Source of the DNA: Sanghuangporus weigelae
Taxonomy: Eukaryota; Basidiomycota; Agaricomycetes; Hymenochaetales; Hymenochaetaceae
Assembly (NCBI GenBank): GCA_033182465.1
Contig: CP137326.1
Coordinates: forward strand, 1,953,501-2,017,500
Reading direction: 5' to 3'
Length of the DNA: 64,000 bases
A model generated the notes under the pieces. The model saw only the letters and a program-made list of their open reading frames with translations, searched no databases and was not told where the DNA came from. How positions within the stretch are numbered: position 1 is the stretch's first letter; every line of letters begins with the position of its first letter. Both the position numbers and the translations under genes were made by a program. Shown piece after piece: positions 33,937 to 46,186 of the stretch.

Positions 33937-34671
33937 CCATAGAATAGGGAATGTGAAACTCACGAGGAAGCATGATCAAGCGTGTCCTATGCAATTTGTC
34001 GGCTTAGCTTACAATGCTCGAATGGGCTGCTAGCGTGCCTTTTCAGCAGACATGTACTCGATCCGCTACTTGTGCTTGTTAATTTGCCGGGCGAATTCTC
34101 GTTGGAGTTCAGCTTATCCTTCGCCCTCAACTTATAATTTATAATGTGGCATCGTCTATCCAAGAAATGTTGTTTTAAGAATAAAAATCGCTCACCAACG
34201 AGGGTTTCTGAGATGTTGCTCAGACGAGTTGGCCTTGAGAAGAGTGATGGCTAAAATTGCATGTAAAGCGAGTTCAAGAATCATTCAAGTCCGTAGTTTT
34301 CGTATTATCGGGTTGCCAACATTTCAGGGTGATCCATAGTCAAAAAGGCAGAATGAACAGCGGGACGGCATCCAAGACCGCAAACAAATTGGCAGAACGG
34401 ATTTTTGCAGATCCTGTGGCTCTTTCAAGGGGCAGTCCCGACTCTTGGCTGACCAACTAGAACAAATCGGCACTCACGAGGTGGGTAAATAACATGTTAC
34501 TTGGCAAAAATAAGCCTTCCGTCGAGGGCTCGATTGTATCCACGACTCACGAAGTAGTAGTCGAGTTGTTCAAGTTTAGCGTTACGATTGCCCATTGTGA
34601 CAAGACTGTGACATCGGTGTATCTCCCAAGTGAGCGAAAAACTGTGCAGCACTTCCGCAATTAATATCAAG
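33937..34671. other. intergenic, no gene recognised
   Basis: 3' region of the DUF6533 gene and promoter of the H15-domain gene; no motif-bearing ORF. Confidence 0.5.
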
Positions 34672-36645
34672 ATGGCCACAGAGCATACAAGTGACCCTCC
34701 AGCGAAACAGAACAACGGTCACATCGCAGACGGTCCGTCGTCGTCGTGCAAAATATTGTCAATTAAATTGTTTATTGTTCTTGCAGGGAGCATCGACCCA
34801 TCTCTTGTCGGACAGGCTGGGAGTACAGCTTCGAACGATGTGAACGCACAGAACATAAATGGGAGCCATGAACTACCCGACGACGAGAGGATACTCAAGC
34901 GAATATGGCTCACGCTCCTTCCGACGGAGCAGGTCATTGAAATATTGTTGAAGCTTGATGAGAGCCTTGCGAAGGAGGGGGCCGGTGAGGAGTATTGGAA
35001 GTCCGTGAGGGGACAGTTGTGGCCGACGGATCTGAAAGCTGCGGTGCTACATGCGGCTGTTGCGAGGATTGTCGAGTCGAGTGGGACGGCGACTGTGAAC
35101 AACAATGAGATCGCTGATGATAAGGGGAGTACGAAGGCCTTACAGACGACAAGTGCCTCGAAGAAAGACGGCGGAGCTGAGCAGAACGCTAACGGTCAGT
35201 CGACCAAAGATCCTCCATCATCGGCATCGACCTCGACGTCTGATCAAGCGACGACGACGACAAAGACACCGCACACGACTGCACCAGCGCCATCGACAAC
35301 GACGCTCGTCCCTCCTCTTATCCCCATCCGTCGCCCCTCACCTCCAACCTCGACAACGACCTACCAAGCAGCCGCCTCTGCATCAACTTCCCCCTCCTAC
35401 CCTTATCAGCCCTACTCAAGTGGGTCCATCTCCTACCAACAATCCTCTCACCACCAGCCATACTCCGCCTCCTATTCCCCCTCTCCTCCAACTGTACCCG
35501 CTCGAGTCCCTCCTCCACCTCCCACGCCAGCTCCAGTAGAAGATGAAGATGACCTACCTTCGTACGAAGAGATGCTCGTCCAAGCTTTGACGGTGCACAA
35601 TGATCCCGAGGGAACGGCGCCGAAACAGCTGTTCCAGTGGATGGCTGCTACGTACCCTCTCCAGGCGAATTTCCGCCCGAGCGCAAGCCAGGCACTTCAG
35701 AAGGCGTTTAAACGCGGTAGGTTTGAGAAGAATAGTGAGGGGAGGTATAGGTTGAATTCTCGATGGGAAGGCGGGAATGTAAGTCGTTTTATCCTCCTGT
35801 CATTTCGTTTTTTTATTGGATAAAAGACATTAATCTGATATGCTCCTTAGACCTCAAGACGAACGACCCGACGACCTCAGAGTTACTCCAAGTCAGTATT
35901 GAATCCAAGCCCCTCATCCCACCCGGCACCCAACAGCTCGCAATTCCCACCTCAGCACTACACATGGACGTACGGCGGTCGGGCCGCCACCAAAAGTCAA
36001 TCTCCTGCGCCTGTTCCTCTTTCGAGTCAGGCACCTTCTTCGACTACTGCTGCGCCTCAGATCTCGTCAACTTCTCCGATGATGCCATTTGCTGGTAAAC
36101 ACCCGCCTCCCGGGCCTGGGACTGGGGACGGTACGGACCAAGACCAGGACCGCGAGAGCCATCGCAGCTGCATGGAAGCCGCGTACAGCATCTTACAGGC
36201 GCTCAATATCACAGGTGCGAGTGGGGGTAGTAGCAATAGTACCTTCAACCTTACCACCGTTTCTGCTGAATCCACAAAAGACACGAATGCGACAGAACTC
36301 CCGGCATCAGCCTCTACAGGTACAGCTGCAGGTCCCTCGTCAGCTACTCAATTCGTCCCGATATCTACTGGAGCTCCCTCATTCCCGACAGCTATCCCCA
36401 CCTCGGTCCAAGCGAACCGGGCAGCGCTCCAGGGCTCGCTAGCACTCCTTGCCGCTCAGCTCGCAGAGCTCGCGGACACCAGCACCACCAATGCGAACGC
36501 GAACGGGCAGTTGGCCCACGCACAAGGTGCCCTTGCTGTTAGTGGCGCTATCGGCATGTCAGGCTTAGGATTCCTCGAAGGAATGGGTATCAACCTCAAC
36601 CTAGACCTGGCGCAGCTTGGGATAGAGGTTGAGCCCGCAAAGTGA
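34672..36645 (+). CDS. linker-histone (H15, H1/H5-like) domain protein
   Basis: Exons 34672-34732, 34787-35778 and 35851-36645 give 1848 nt, 615 aa. After MATEHTSDPPAKQNNG comes a helical segment PDDERILKRIWLTLLPTEQV, then a long Ser/Thr/Pro/Tyr-rich disordered stretch with a run of prolines. A winged-helix H15 domain follows: SYEEMLVQALTVHNDPEGTA, PKQLFQWMAATYPLQANFRP, SASQALQKAFKRGRFEKNSE, GRYRLN. The second half is again low complexity (SSTTAAPQ, PPGPGTGDG) with a helical ANRAALQGSLALLAAQLAEL segment. The fold binds linker DNA in histone H1, but the long disordered flanks without a Lys-rich tail make it more like a chromatin or transcription factor than a canonical H1. Nuclear location is inferred. 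Confidence 0.8.
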
Positions 36646-37315
36646 TGCTGTCAGTGTCTTATTCGAGGAGCCGTATTGGACTTCGTTTTGCGTCGTGCAT
36701 ATTAGCTACTACCTACCTTCGCTTTCTTCTTTCTAGGATTTTACGACGTTGTTGTGGATATTATCGTGGATCGCTGGATCGCTGACTATTCCCGTGTTGT
36801 CTTGTGCGCTGTCTTGTATGCTGTATCCATAGCTGCATTTCAATTTTGGAATTAATTTGTATTTCGTTCATTCGTACCTCTGTAGAGCTTCAGGGCATTT
36901 CGAATATTAATGATATGTAAGGCTTCATTTTCTCGGGAGACAAAATGAACTATACGAACAGGAAAGACTTATTTATCGAAAGCTTCCTTTCTTTTGATTG
37001 ATCATTGTCAAGCCATGTAATCATAGCCATACATTCTGAATCTTATTCTAATCGACTTTCGCTACATAACGAGCCTTTAAAGAGTCTTAGAGAATGGGAC
37101 ACCTTTGGTTATCAAAAAGCATGCAGAGTTGATAGAAGGAACAAATAAATAACGAAGAATGAAATTATTTGCCGAGATAACGACCATGGAACGATCTCAA
37201 AGGGATTGCGGAGGAGAAACGAAAGGTGTCACGATAAGAAGGTTACGAGAATTGAGACGAAAATTGGATCAGAACGAAAGAGTACGAGGTAAGAAGAGCA
37301 GAGTAGGGACCCTTT
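36646..37315. other. 3' regions of two convergent genes
   Basis: Between the stops of the H15-domain gene and rif1, both 3' ends. T-rich; no gene. Confidence 0.55.
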
Positions 37316-40300
37316 TCAATTTGGTAATGACCAAGTTAGATATCGAGAAGCAGGTGCTGGAGCGTTCGTCTTCCTGCCATACGTCTTCGAATTCGACGAG
37401 ATCCGCTCTACGTGAGCCATTCGGCGAATATTCCGTGTCGGGCTGCTGCTCGTAACCACATCGTCGCTCGCAGGATCTTGTGCTATAGCGACAGCATACT
37501 CTGCTCGCCGAGCTGCGCGAGGAGTAAATGGTCCGATAGGTGACGAAGAACTTGACGGTCCGTTATCTTCCTCCTCGGATTCCAGTTCCGAAGAGGACGG
37601 TAGGTACTCGCCGTCATCGGTATCATCGTCGTCTACCGCAGCTAACCGCCGTGCGGACCGGGTCGCTTTCACGTTATCCCGCGCCTTCTGAATTTTGTTC
37701 GCCCTAGTGCATTGAGATATGTCCATTATACCTAGCGAAGGCGCGATACTTGTACGCGTTCGCTTCGTTGGAGTCGGCATGAGATTTGCATTGGCGTTTA
37801 CCGATCCGAATGGTAAGCGTTCCGTGGCATGCAGAACCGCCTCAACCGCACGAGCATCTTCGCTATCGTCCGATCCGGAAGTCTGAGTGCGGAGCCTTTT
37901 TGCGCTTGAGGGACTGGAATCCGGATCAATAGATCCTCGCTTTGTTCCAGAATATACCATTCCGATTCCGGTCATTCGAACCTGGGGACTAATGTTTTCT
38001 TTATCCGTATCATCTGATCCAATAGCCGAATTCGATGCAGTACGTGATCGTTGTGAAAGGTTCCAAACCTTTCCGCGGGGAGGATTCTTTGGTGAAGAAA
38101 GCGAACTGAACAGCCCGGGAAGACGAGGTCCATCGGGGAATTCCGAATATTTTGCCGATTTTTTGGGTGTTGGTGGTAAGATAAATACGTCATGGGTGAT
38201 ATAAGAGATCGGAAGCGGTATCTGAGTGTTCTGATATCGGCGAGGGGTGGTCGTCCGCGGGAGAACGTCCAATTCATCTTCTTCATCAGACGCAATAGGT
38301 TCATCCGCAAGACCTTGCGCATCGAGATGACCCGACTCTATGGTCTCACTTTCGGTGAAGTCTTCTGAAAGGGTCGTCGGGAAGGCAAGGCCCAGAGCGT
38401 GCAGGATGCCATCAGACCACCTGCCGCATGGAGCTTCGAACGAAAGACAGTTGTTATTCCAGAAGTCCGTAAACGCGCTCAATGCTTCGGCACGGTCACT
38501 TGAAAGCTCCCCAGTATCTGGGTCTGTCTGAAGCGCGGAAGCAAAGAGAGCCGAGAAAGATTGCAAGATTTGCGGAGAAGGCGGGAACGGTTCCAGCGCG
38601 ATAAGCAGGGTTTGAAACAGCGGAATGATCTCGCGGGAGTATTCTTCCGACGAGAAAAGTGCGCATTCATCCGAAAACCAGGCGCATAGTCCATCATGGA
38701 GTCTTTCGAGAAGTTCGATGATGAGATTAGCTGGACAATTGCTGATGCATGATTGGACGGAACGAAGCAACCAGTTGGCATCGACTTTACTCCGCGGTTC
38801 GGGTGGATAGGATGTTAACAGAACTTCATGGACAAGATCGATTACGTCAAGAGGCAGTTCGCTGCAGTTCTCAATGTGCTTTTTCAACATCTCAAAGAGA
38901 TAATCAGCGACACGCAGAGCAGAGCTAAGCCTGAAAAACGTATTAATGTCACAGAATTGCGTAGAACCGCGAAAAGAAAAGACGAACGAAATGATCCGTT
39001 GCTGATCAATGTGGCTAACGACAATTTCCAAGACTTCAGGGGCGTCCACATGGTCCTTGGCCGCCATTTCAACGGCATATGCTAGAAGACTGCTCCACGC
39101 TGAAAGGTCGGCACCCGACATATCCCACGGAGAATCCACCCTGGAATGTGATAACTATCAACCGAATGGACTGATGATTAGGTGCAAAGTCCATACCTGA
39201 ACGGCAAACCAAGAATGTTGGTAGCCTCTCGCCACGAGCCCTTCGCACCATCGGCCCAGCCTCGTGTATAACCTCGCCATGCACGAGCGCGCATCTTCGT
39301 GTCCCATTCCCAGGTATGTTCCCAGATCAAGTTCGTGATCTCGGGTGAAGATGCAAGTGCAGCGACCTGCGCACAGAACTGAGACCACTCACTCAGCGCT
39401 TCATTCTCGTCGTCTGATTCTTCCTCGCTGGATGGCACAAGCACATCTTGATGCCGCACGAGGAATTTTATCATGGGCTTCCATGCACCCCCAGTCGAGG
39501 AAGCAGGCAAAATATCAACCATAGCAGTCCACAAGGCGCGTACAAGCCTAAGTTTTAACCGCAGATTTGCAGCGGAACTTGCGTCGCACTCTGCAAGCGT
39601 CCTAACAGAGGAGGTACTAGCGAATTTTGCATCATCGGGGCGCTCTCTCAAATCGATAGACTCGTTTGTAAATATCGAAATGAGAACTTCAACGCATTGA
39701 CTCGCGTACTCTGTAAGAAGAGGCGAATCATCTACAAACCACGACCTGTCAGTATTCACTCAAGCAATCAAGACAAGGAACACTTGCCTCCGGCGTTTAT
39801 CAGTCCCATGCGGATCAGACCTGTCCAAATGTCGAGTAGGGCGTCCTTCAAAAGAGTCAAAACTTGCATCAGACGAAAGTATTGGAAGCACCTACGGGAG
39901 CTGAGTCATTCTCCGACATCTCCAACTGCTCAATACACATTATCCATGCATCTTTGATACGCGTCCAGACACCAGGAGCGCATTTCTCCTCATCTGCAAG
40001 TGGGCGGACATCAACCGGCGAGGGTTGCGCAGCGACGATGCTTTCGACCACCGGAGATAGCGTTACGACGTTAATGTCAACTGTAAGAAGGCCAGGGGAT
40101 ACCGAAAGCAATGAAGAGGGCACAAGCTTCTCGACAAAGTTTTCTGTCCAATGCTCATAGAAGCTTTCATCCTCCCGCGAGTTGACCAGACGATCAAGCA
40201 ATTCCAAGGCTCTCTGCGTGGATTCCCCTCCCTGACGGGCGGACATGCCCAGCTGGAAGAACGCAAAGTGTAGGTCGTCTTGACGGCAGTTATCATGGTG

Positions 40301-42018
40301 TTCGCCGAGAAGAGCACCAATGAAAGAAATTCCAACCGGAAGATGCGCGGTCATACGAAGCATCGCTGAAAAGCATTTCTTAACCTTCTCTTGTTCCAAC
40401 ACTCCTTCGTTTTGATCATCGGCATCAACAGGTACATCGTTAAGCGACGTGCGCCATCTCTGCCAGACCCAAATAAGAGGACCCCATATCGTCGATATTA
40501 TTGCTCGAACTATCCTCTTCCTTGCCTTCAGACCGATATCGATTGTGGCGCGATACTCGACCAGAAGCTGCCTTTCCCTCAATAAAGCAGGTCCAAGCAG
40601 TACCGTGAGGCTGGCTAAGACAGACGTCGCCCAAAAGGGTCCCTGTGCATGATGAGAAGGTTCCACATTTCGCAGAGCCGTCCGAAGTGTGCGAAGGATG
40701 GTTGTTTGCGAGTTTTCTTGAGGGGTCTTCCGAAGGAAGAATTCGGAAACTACAGGCGAGATTTCGAGGAGGATGTCTTCGAAGTCATCCTTTGCTTGGA
40801 TGAGGCCGAGAACAAAACCTCCAAGGGCATGAGCCGCGAGAACTCGAAGAACGTTGGACGGAGTCAGGAGACTTTCGAGGAGAGTCGTCAGGTAAACGTG
40901 AAGTATAGGAACGAAAATGCCAGGTCGGTATATGGACAAGTCATGAACAGCCTAGACCAGAAATTTACTTCACCGGCTGCAAACAAGTATATCGACAATA
41001 TTACATACCCGAAAAGCTTCAGCAGTAGCGCCCTTCTTTCCTTCTCTACCAAGTTCGCCTTCAATGGCACGCTTAAGCGCGAAGGCTATTCGTGGCGCAG
41101 CGTTGGTTAAAATGTTATCCGGAAGCCGCTGAGTTTGCAGAGCTGTCATAGCGAAGCCACAAATTTTTCGCGCAGTTGGTGAGCGTATCGACTCGGCTAA
41201 TGGAATAGCTAATAGTGCTGTGAGAATCGAATTGAGTTGTTTTGCTAAAGTATGACGAGTTAGAAATATAACAGAAAGGTACTTCAAGGATGCGTACTCG
41301 TAAACACATTATAGATAGCTGGGACTTGGAAAGCTAACGTGAGGAATTTAATAGTTGCACTCGCGACGGTACTTAAGTCTCTCGCATATTTAACCTGTTC
41401 CTCGTTCATTCCGCCCTTCTTCGGAGCTGGGGAATCTTGGGGAGTAGGAAGAACAGACTTTTCATCTTTAGTCGGGGTTGAGGGTGGAGAGTTCGGTGGC
41501 ACGAATGGATCGACGAAAATACGACCAAGGTCCCGCGCGATACAGCTCGACAACAACTCTGCTTCGCGTCTGAGAGGATCGAATAATGCATGTCGAGTAG
41601 CTCGATTGGGTGAGGAGAAAAAGCTCAGCGGAACAGCCTGCCGAATTCGTGCTGTGAGAATCGAGTACGCCTCTGTGAGCCCACGAAGTGTCGATTCCTT
41701 CCCAATTATCATAGAAACAGGATATTCCAGATACTGAGCATTCTCCAACGCATCCTCCGGAAGTGGTGTTTCGTCGCGTTTCTTCTCTGGTGCACAGAGC
41801 AACGATGGACGTGAAGGTTTCAGAATAGATTTTCGCGGTTTGCGAGGCACGCTTGGCAATTCCAGCGGTCGTCGCGAGACCGGCGCATAGCTAATCACTT
41901 CTTTAGTCCGCGCCCACTCAATAGCTTTCCGTGGCGACGATCCAGATTCCGTCGTCGTCGGTGGTCGGTTCTCCTTGTCTTCCGACGAGAGAGGAGGACT
42001 CGGCAGTGTCGACGACAT
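37316..42018 (-). CDS. rif1: Rif1, telomere-length and replication-timing regulator
   Basis: Six exons, 41298-42018, 41009-41244, 39896-40951, 39788-39845, 39197-39731, 37316-39140, total 4431 nt, 1476 aa, with all phases consistent. The N-terminal third to half is an alpha-helical HEAT-like array (YLEYPVSMIIGKESTLRGLT, EAYSILTARIRQ, FQVPAIYNVF, ESIRSPTARKICGFAMTALQ, LLESLLTPSNVLRVLAAHAL), the Rif1 N-terminal domain. The C-terminal part is Ser/Asp/Glu-rich and disordered (GSDDTDKENISPQ, DDDDTDDGEYLPSSSELESE). The sequence KSILKPS at residues 63-69 is a SILK-type docking site for protein phosphatase 1, the partner through which Rif1 opposes origin firing. The intron at 39732-39787 starts GCAAGT (GC-AG). 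Nuclear. Assignment is by fold pattern and size. Confidence 0.82.
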
Positions 42019-44145
42019 GGACGAGAAGCAATAGCGTCGTCGAGGAGGCTCAGTGAGCGTTGCTTAAACTATGTTACGCAGCGATGAAGGATGTTAGATG
42101 ATGGATAGAAGGTAAGAGACAAGAGACGAGCCACGCCGTGACGAAGACACGAAGGAAAATACCTGTTATGGTCACGCGTAGCGTGACTTCAATAAATCTC
42201 TACAAGATCACATGATCGCATGCACGTCGCGTCGTGCCAATCACACAAAAATCTGTCTTCAATACTCATGATTTTCGACAGTCATCGAGCACAGCTCTCT
42301 TTCGCTGCGAATTTCTAGCGCGAATAACTTTGGCTATGACCTGCCCTGAGTTCGTCGAAAGTACAGATCCCAAGAAACAGCATCACTGTTGAATGTGATA
42401 ATTATTTGAACAGCTTGAAATTAATGCTTATAAGCATCAGATACCGCGGCTTGCGGAACCCGACAAGGAAAGCTTGACCTGTGATAAGGACCCAAGTCTC
42501 AGTCCAAGTAAAGACGTGTCGAGGGGCTAATATTACACGGCCGGCAAGACAGTCCAACTCAGCTTCGGCATTGAAGAAAAGTTATTTGTCCACTGGTAAG
42601 GTAGACACAAGATAAGTGACAAGATGATCTTCCCCGAGCTCAAGTGTAGACAGCAGCTACATGCGCTCGTAAACTAAGTAATTGGACAATCCCAATCTGT
42701 TTGGCTTTCTTGGCACCAAAGTGCGATTAGTGCATACAGTAAGGGCCGAACATGGAAGATCCCCTCAGAGTACGGGATAGATATATGTGCTAAACCAGAG
42801 CAGCTGATGGTTACGTGCGGTATATACGAAACAAGCCCGCAGTCCGTGCAGGACACTGGCTTACTTCAAGTCGCCAATGGACAAAAAACCCGCCTGGCAG
42901 ACGTCCAAGTCACGTCGACTGTATCTAGATGGCGAGAAGCAAGGTCTCTTCACATATGAGACTCGTGTGTAGTGAGCCTTGAGATATGTACCTCTGAAAT
43001 CAAGCTAGCTGACACTCTGAACAGTCCAAGGCTTAATGTCATTTCGACCAAAGAACAATCGAGCAGTTGAACAGAGTTCACGTCGGCGTTTTGCGGCACG
43101 TCCATATGTGTCAACTAGAAGACATACTTAGAGGATCAACTGTCGGCCAAAAAGGTGAATACGAGAGGAAGTCGATTACAACTAACAGCAAGTGGAACAA
43201 CCATCACAAGTATTTCAACAATTCCAAAGAATTTGGCCTGCGGCAGTAGATAGGTCTCTAAATAATTAAAGATACCCAAACCCCATTTATTTTGTGGACT
43301 AAAAGTAGCGTTGAGTAACACAAGTGAGGAAGTTAATAGCATCTCCATTAACGGACGAAGAGAAGACAGAATTCATGGAATTTTTTTTTTCGAATCGAAT
43401 GATTTTAATAGTGACCGTTGCTTTCATGAGAATTTTACGACCTTCTGCAATTTTGTTGCTAAGCGTAAGGCGATATGTGGGTAAAAGAGCGGCAAAAACA
43501 AAAATAAAGACATATCACCTCATGTTTGAAGAATGACGGAACATTGCATCGCACTGAGCACATATACCCTGCTCGATGATGCGAGTCCATCCGGACTTAC
43601 CTGAACGCAATTGATAGAACAATGCTTAGACTGGCTTTCTTGCGCAGATCGAACGATCTTATCGAACGAAAGAACAAAGGGATATAAGCAGTTTCAGAAG
43701 AAAGTGAAAACTTCCATTGCCGAGTCATACTGTAAACCCGTTCCGGCACTAAAGATAGAGTGCACATGAAGTAACGTAAAAATGCGAGCAAAAATCCAGA
43801 CAGGAAAAAACAGAGCACAAAATTCGAGAACGAATATTTAGGGCGTGGTAATCCAGGTGAGCAACGAACGTACAAGAAATGAGAGAGAATCGGGAGTCTG
43901 ATTCTATATGCGCTAGAACGCAGAGCGCCGATCGGCCCAAAAGACGCCGACGGTGGCGTATAAGAAGGGATAAAGAATGGAATAAGAAGACGAAAACGAA
44001 AACGAAACTGCTGGATAAAAGCACGCGCGGGTAAGGGAAAAGGCCGCCGAATCATAGATGGATAAATGATCCGATGCGGATGCAAGGAAATTTTTGAATG
44101 ACCGGAAGGGTAAGACACGGAATTCTTCTATCGCCACTCCGTCGA
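42019..44145. other. rif1 promoter and 3' region of the DUF6534 gene; nothing else recognised
   Basis: 2.1 kb. A palindrome TGCTTATAAGCA occurs near 42.43 kb. A minus-strand ORF of 173 codons at 43597-44118 lies in the 3' region of the next gene and is Phe/Leu/Arg/Ser rich without motifs; not called. Confidence 0.45.
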
Positions 44146-46186
44146 CTACAGGCCCATCTGGTGCATAGGGTACGCCTGTGGCTTCGAATCGCCATAATGG
44201 TACGGTACATCCGATAGGCTCTCCGATGGTGTTCCGTGCTAAATAGGGGCGAAGGAGCGGTAGTTCTAATCAGTCACAGGAAAGGGGAAACACGCGACAC
44301 ACTATGAATGCAACAACTGGCCGAACAGTGTGTTCAGACTTACCTTAATATTTCCTTCTTCCTGATCCCGCACTGTCTCCGTCTCAGTGTTGACCTTGAT
44401 TGACAATGTACGTGGATTGTTTCCCTGAACAAATTGAGAAGAGTAAGCGTACGACCGGACAAAACATCGGGAAGAGTTGCAAACAGACGGACCTTAAGTG
44501 TAGATGGAGCTTCGATTTCCACGGCCCGCGATCGGTAGCGGCCCTGTGACATTGAGACACTCCCCTCACCACTGTTCTCGTCAACACCGTTGAGACCCTT
44601 GCGGCTGTTAAGACTGCAAGCACCGAATATGCGTTAAATTCATGATGATATCCAGATCGTACAATCAATGTACTCACGTAGCCATTAGGGAGTTCGTGTA
44701 CACTAATCCCACAAAACGAATGTCAAACAAACAATCAAAAACAAAAACAAATGTGAGTTGTACATACATCTACTGATGTTCACGTAGAAGAGAATATAAA
44801 TGAACGTATCGCCCCAGACGACATTCTGAACGTAAATCCGTGAGCACTCAGCTCTAATTATGATTCAAGTAAAACTTACTCCTATGAGAGACCCAATCGC
44901 ATCAAGACTCGTAAGCAGACCAGTGTTCAACGAGAAGAGGATGAGTCGGTTGATGATACTGTCAGAACGCTTGAAGCCAGTACGAGATTGTTGAAGGAGG
45001 AAGATGAGAGAAGCCGCAATTGAGACGTCAGTTACCGCATTCGTGATGTTGATTGCACGACTCAGATCGAAAATCTCCACAAGACGAGCGAACGTCCTCA
45101 GCTCCAGACTGTGAGAACATGACAGTAAGCACATTGTTCAGCAAAACAAAGAAGGTCAGTCGTACGCTTTAGAAGTATAAACTATGCATCATCATTGAAT
45201 CAGTAGCCTTTCCTGAGTTTATGATACGTGAACTTACTCGCAGAGACGATGAAACTTGCGATGGCGAGACCACTCTGCACGAATCAAATTAGATAACGTA
45301 TACAAAGAGAACTTGGAATATGCCATACCAGAACAACGACAATCGGTATGCTTCTATGGCTCACTGAACATGCGGAGTCGTGAGGAACATATCTGGAAAA
45401 TAAAAATCAAGCATACGTACACTTCCAGACTCGAAAGATGAAGAAAGCTTGCACAATAAGGACGATGAGCGACTAAAAGGACATCAGCCTCTCAAACGCT
45501 ACAATCAGTCAATATTCCATTACTGACACTAAAGACGACTTCATACTGGAACGAACTCAGTCCTGTCGTCAATAAAAGATGCTGTTTAAACGCACCAATA
45601 AAGTATCAACAATATTTCCCAAGAAGGCAGCATTCCCGTATTCTGTTATGAGATACGTATATACAGTATGCAGAATAAGCCCTTGGTGGGTCGTATCCAG
45701 TGCCCATGTGACAGCAACCTATTGACCATCAGTACACCCGCGTAAGTCAGTGCCGCAAGTTTCAATAATCACCAAAATTTTCATCCACAACTCATCCTTC
45801 GTGTACCGCTGAGAGTCAAGAAGTGTGAAATATTGATCGCAGCAAGATTTTCAAGACGTAAATCTTACATTGTAGTAGTAATAAACTTGCACACTACTGG
45901 CCGACCAAAGTCTGTCAGATATGGATTTGTTAGCCTACGTCTTAAGTGACTACTACGAGTCGGATTTCGCGTTATAACAAGTCCACTCACCCCATAGCAA
46001 TTCTATAGACAGGCACACACGTTAATAAGAGGAGGCATTCTTAATCGAGCGGACTAAACTCACACAACACCGATGAAGAGGACACCCATCTGAGAAGCGC
46101 GCAGAGTTTAGGAACTCAAAGAGCAAGACGACTGCCTAGCTTACCGTGTCGTCCAAGGCTGGCAATGCTGCTGCTGCGTCAGACAT
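44146..46186 (-). CDS. DUF6534-type multi-pass membrane protein
   Basis: Many short exons. Start MSDAAAALPALDDT, then MGVLFIGVV, LWSASSVQVYYYYN, RYTKDELWMKIL, VAVTWALDTTHQGLILHTVY, SLIVLIVQAFFIFRVWK, and a segment ending LVWQSGLAIASFIVSA. The family signature block follows: VTDVSIAASLIFLLQQSRTG, FKRSDSIINRLILFSLNTGL, LTSLDAIGSLIG. Then NVVWGDTFIYILFYVNIS, RLYTNSLMATLNSRKGLNG, and a cytoplasmic tail ending SDVPYHYGDSKPQAYPMHQM. Seven or so hydrophobic helices are visible, as usual for DUF6534 proteins. No known ligand or function. Every junction I checked from 45134 to the stop is in frame; those nearer the N-terminus are less certain. Confidence 0.75.

Noticed and set aside
43597-44118. 173-codon minus-strand ORF
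   Set aside because: Lies in the 3' region of the DUF6534 gene, low-complexity Phe/Leu/Arg/Ser, overlapping ORFs in other frames and no motif.
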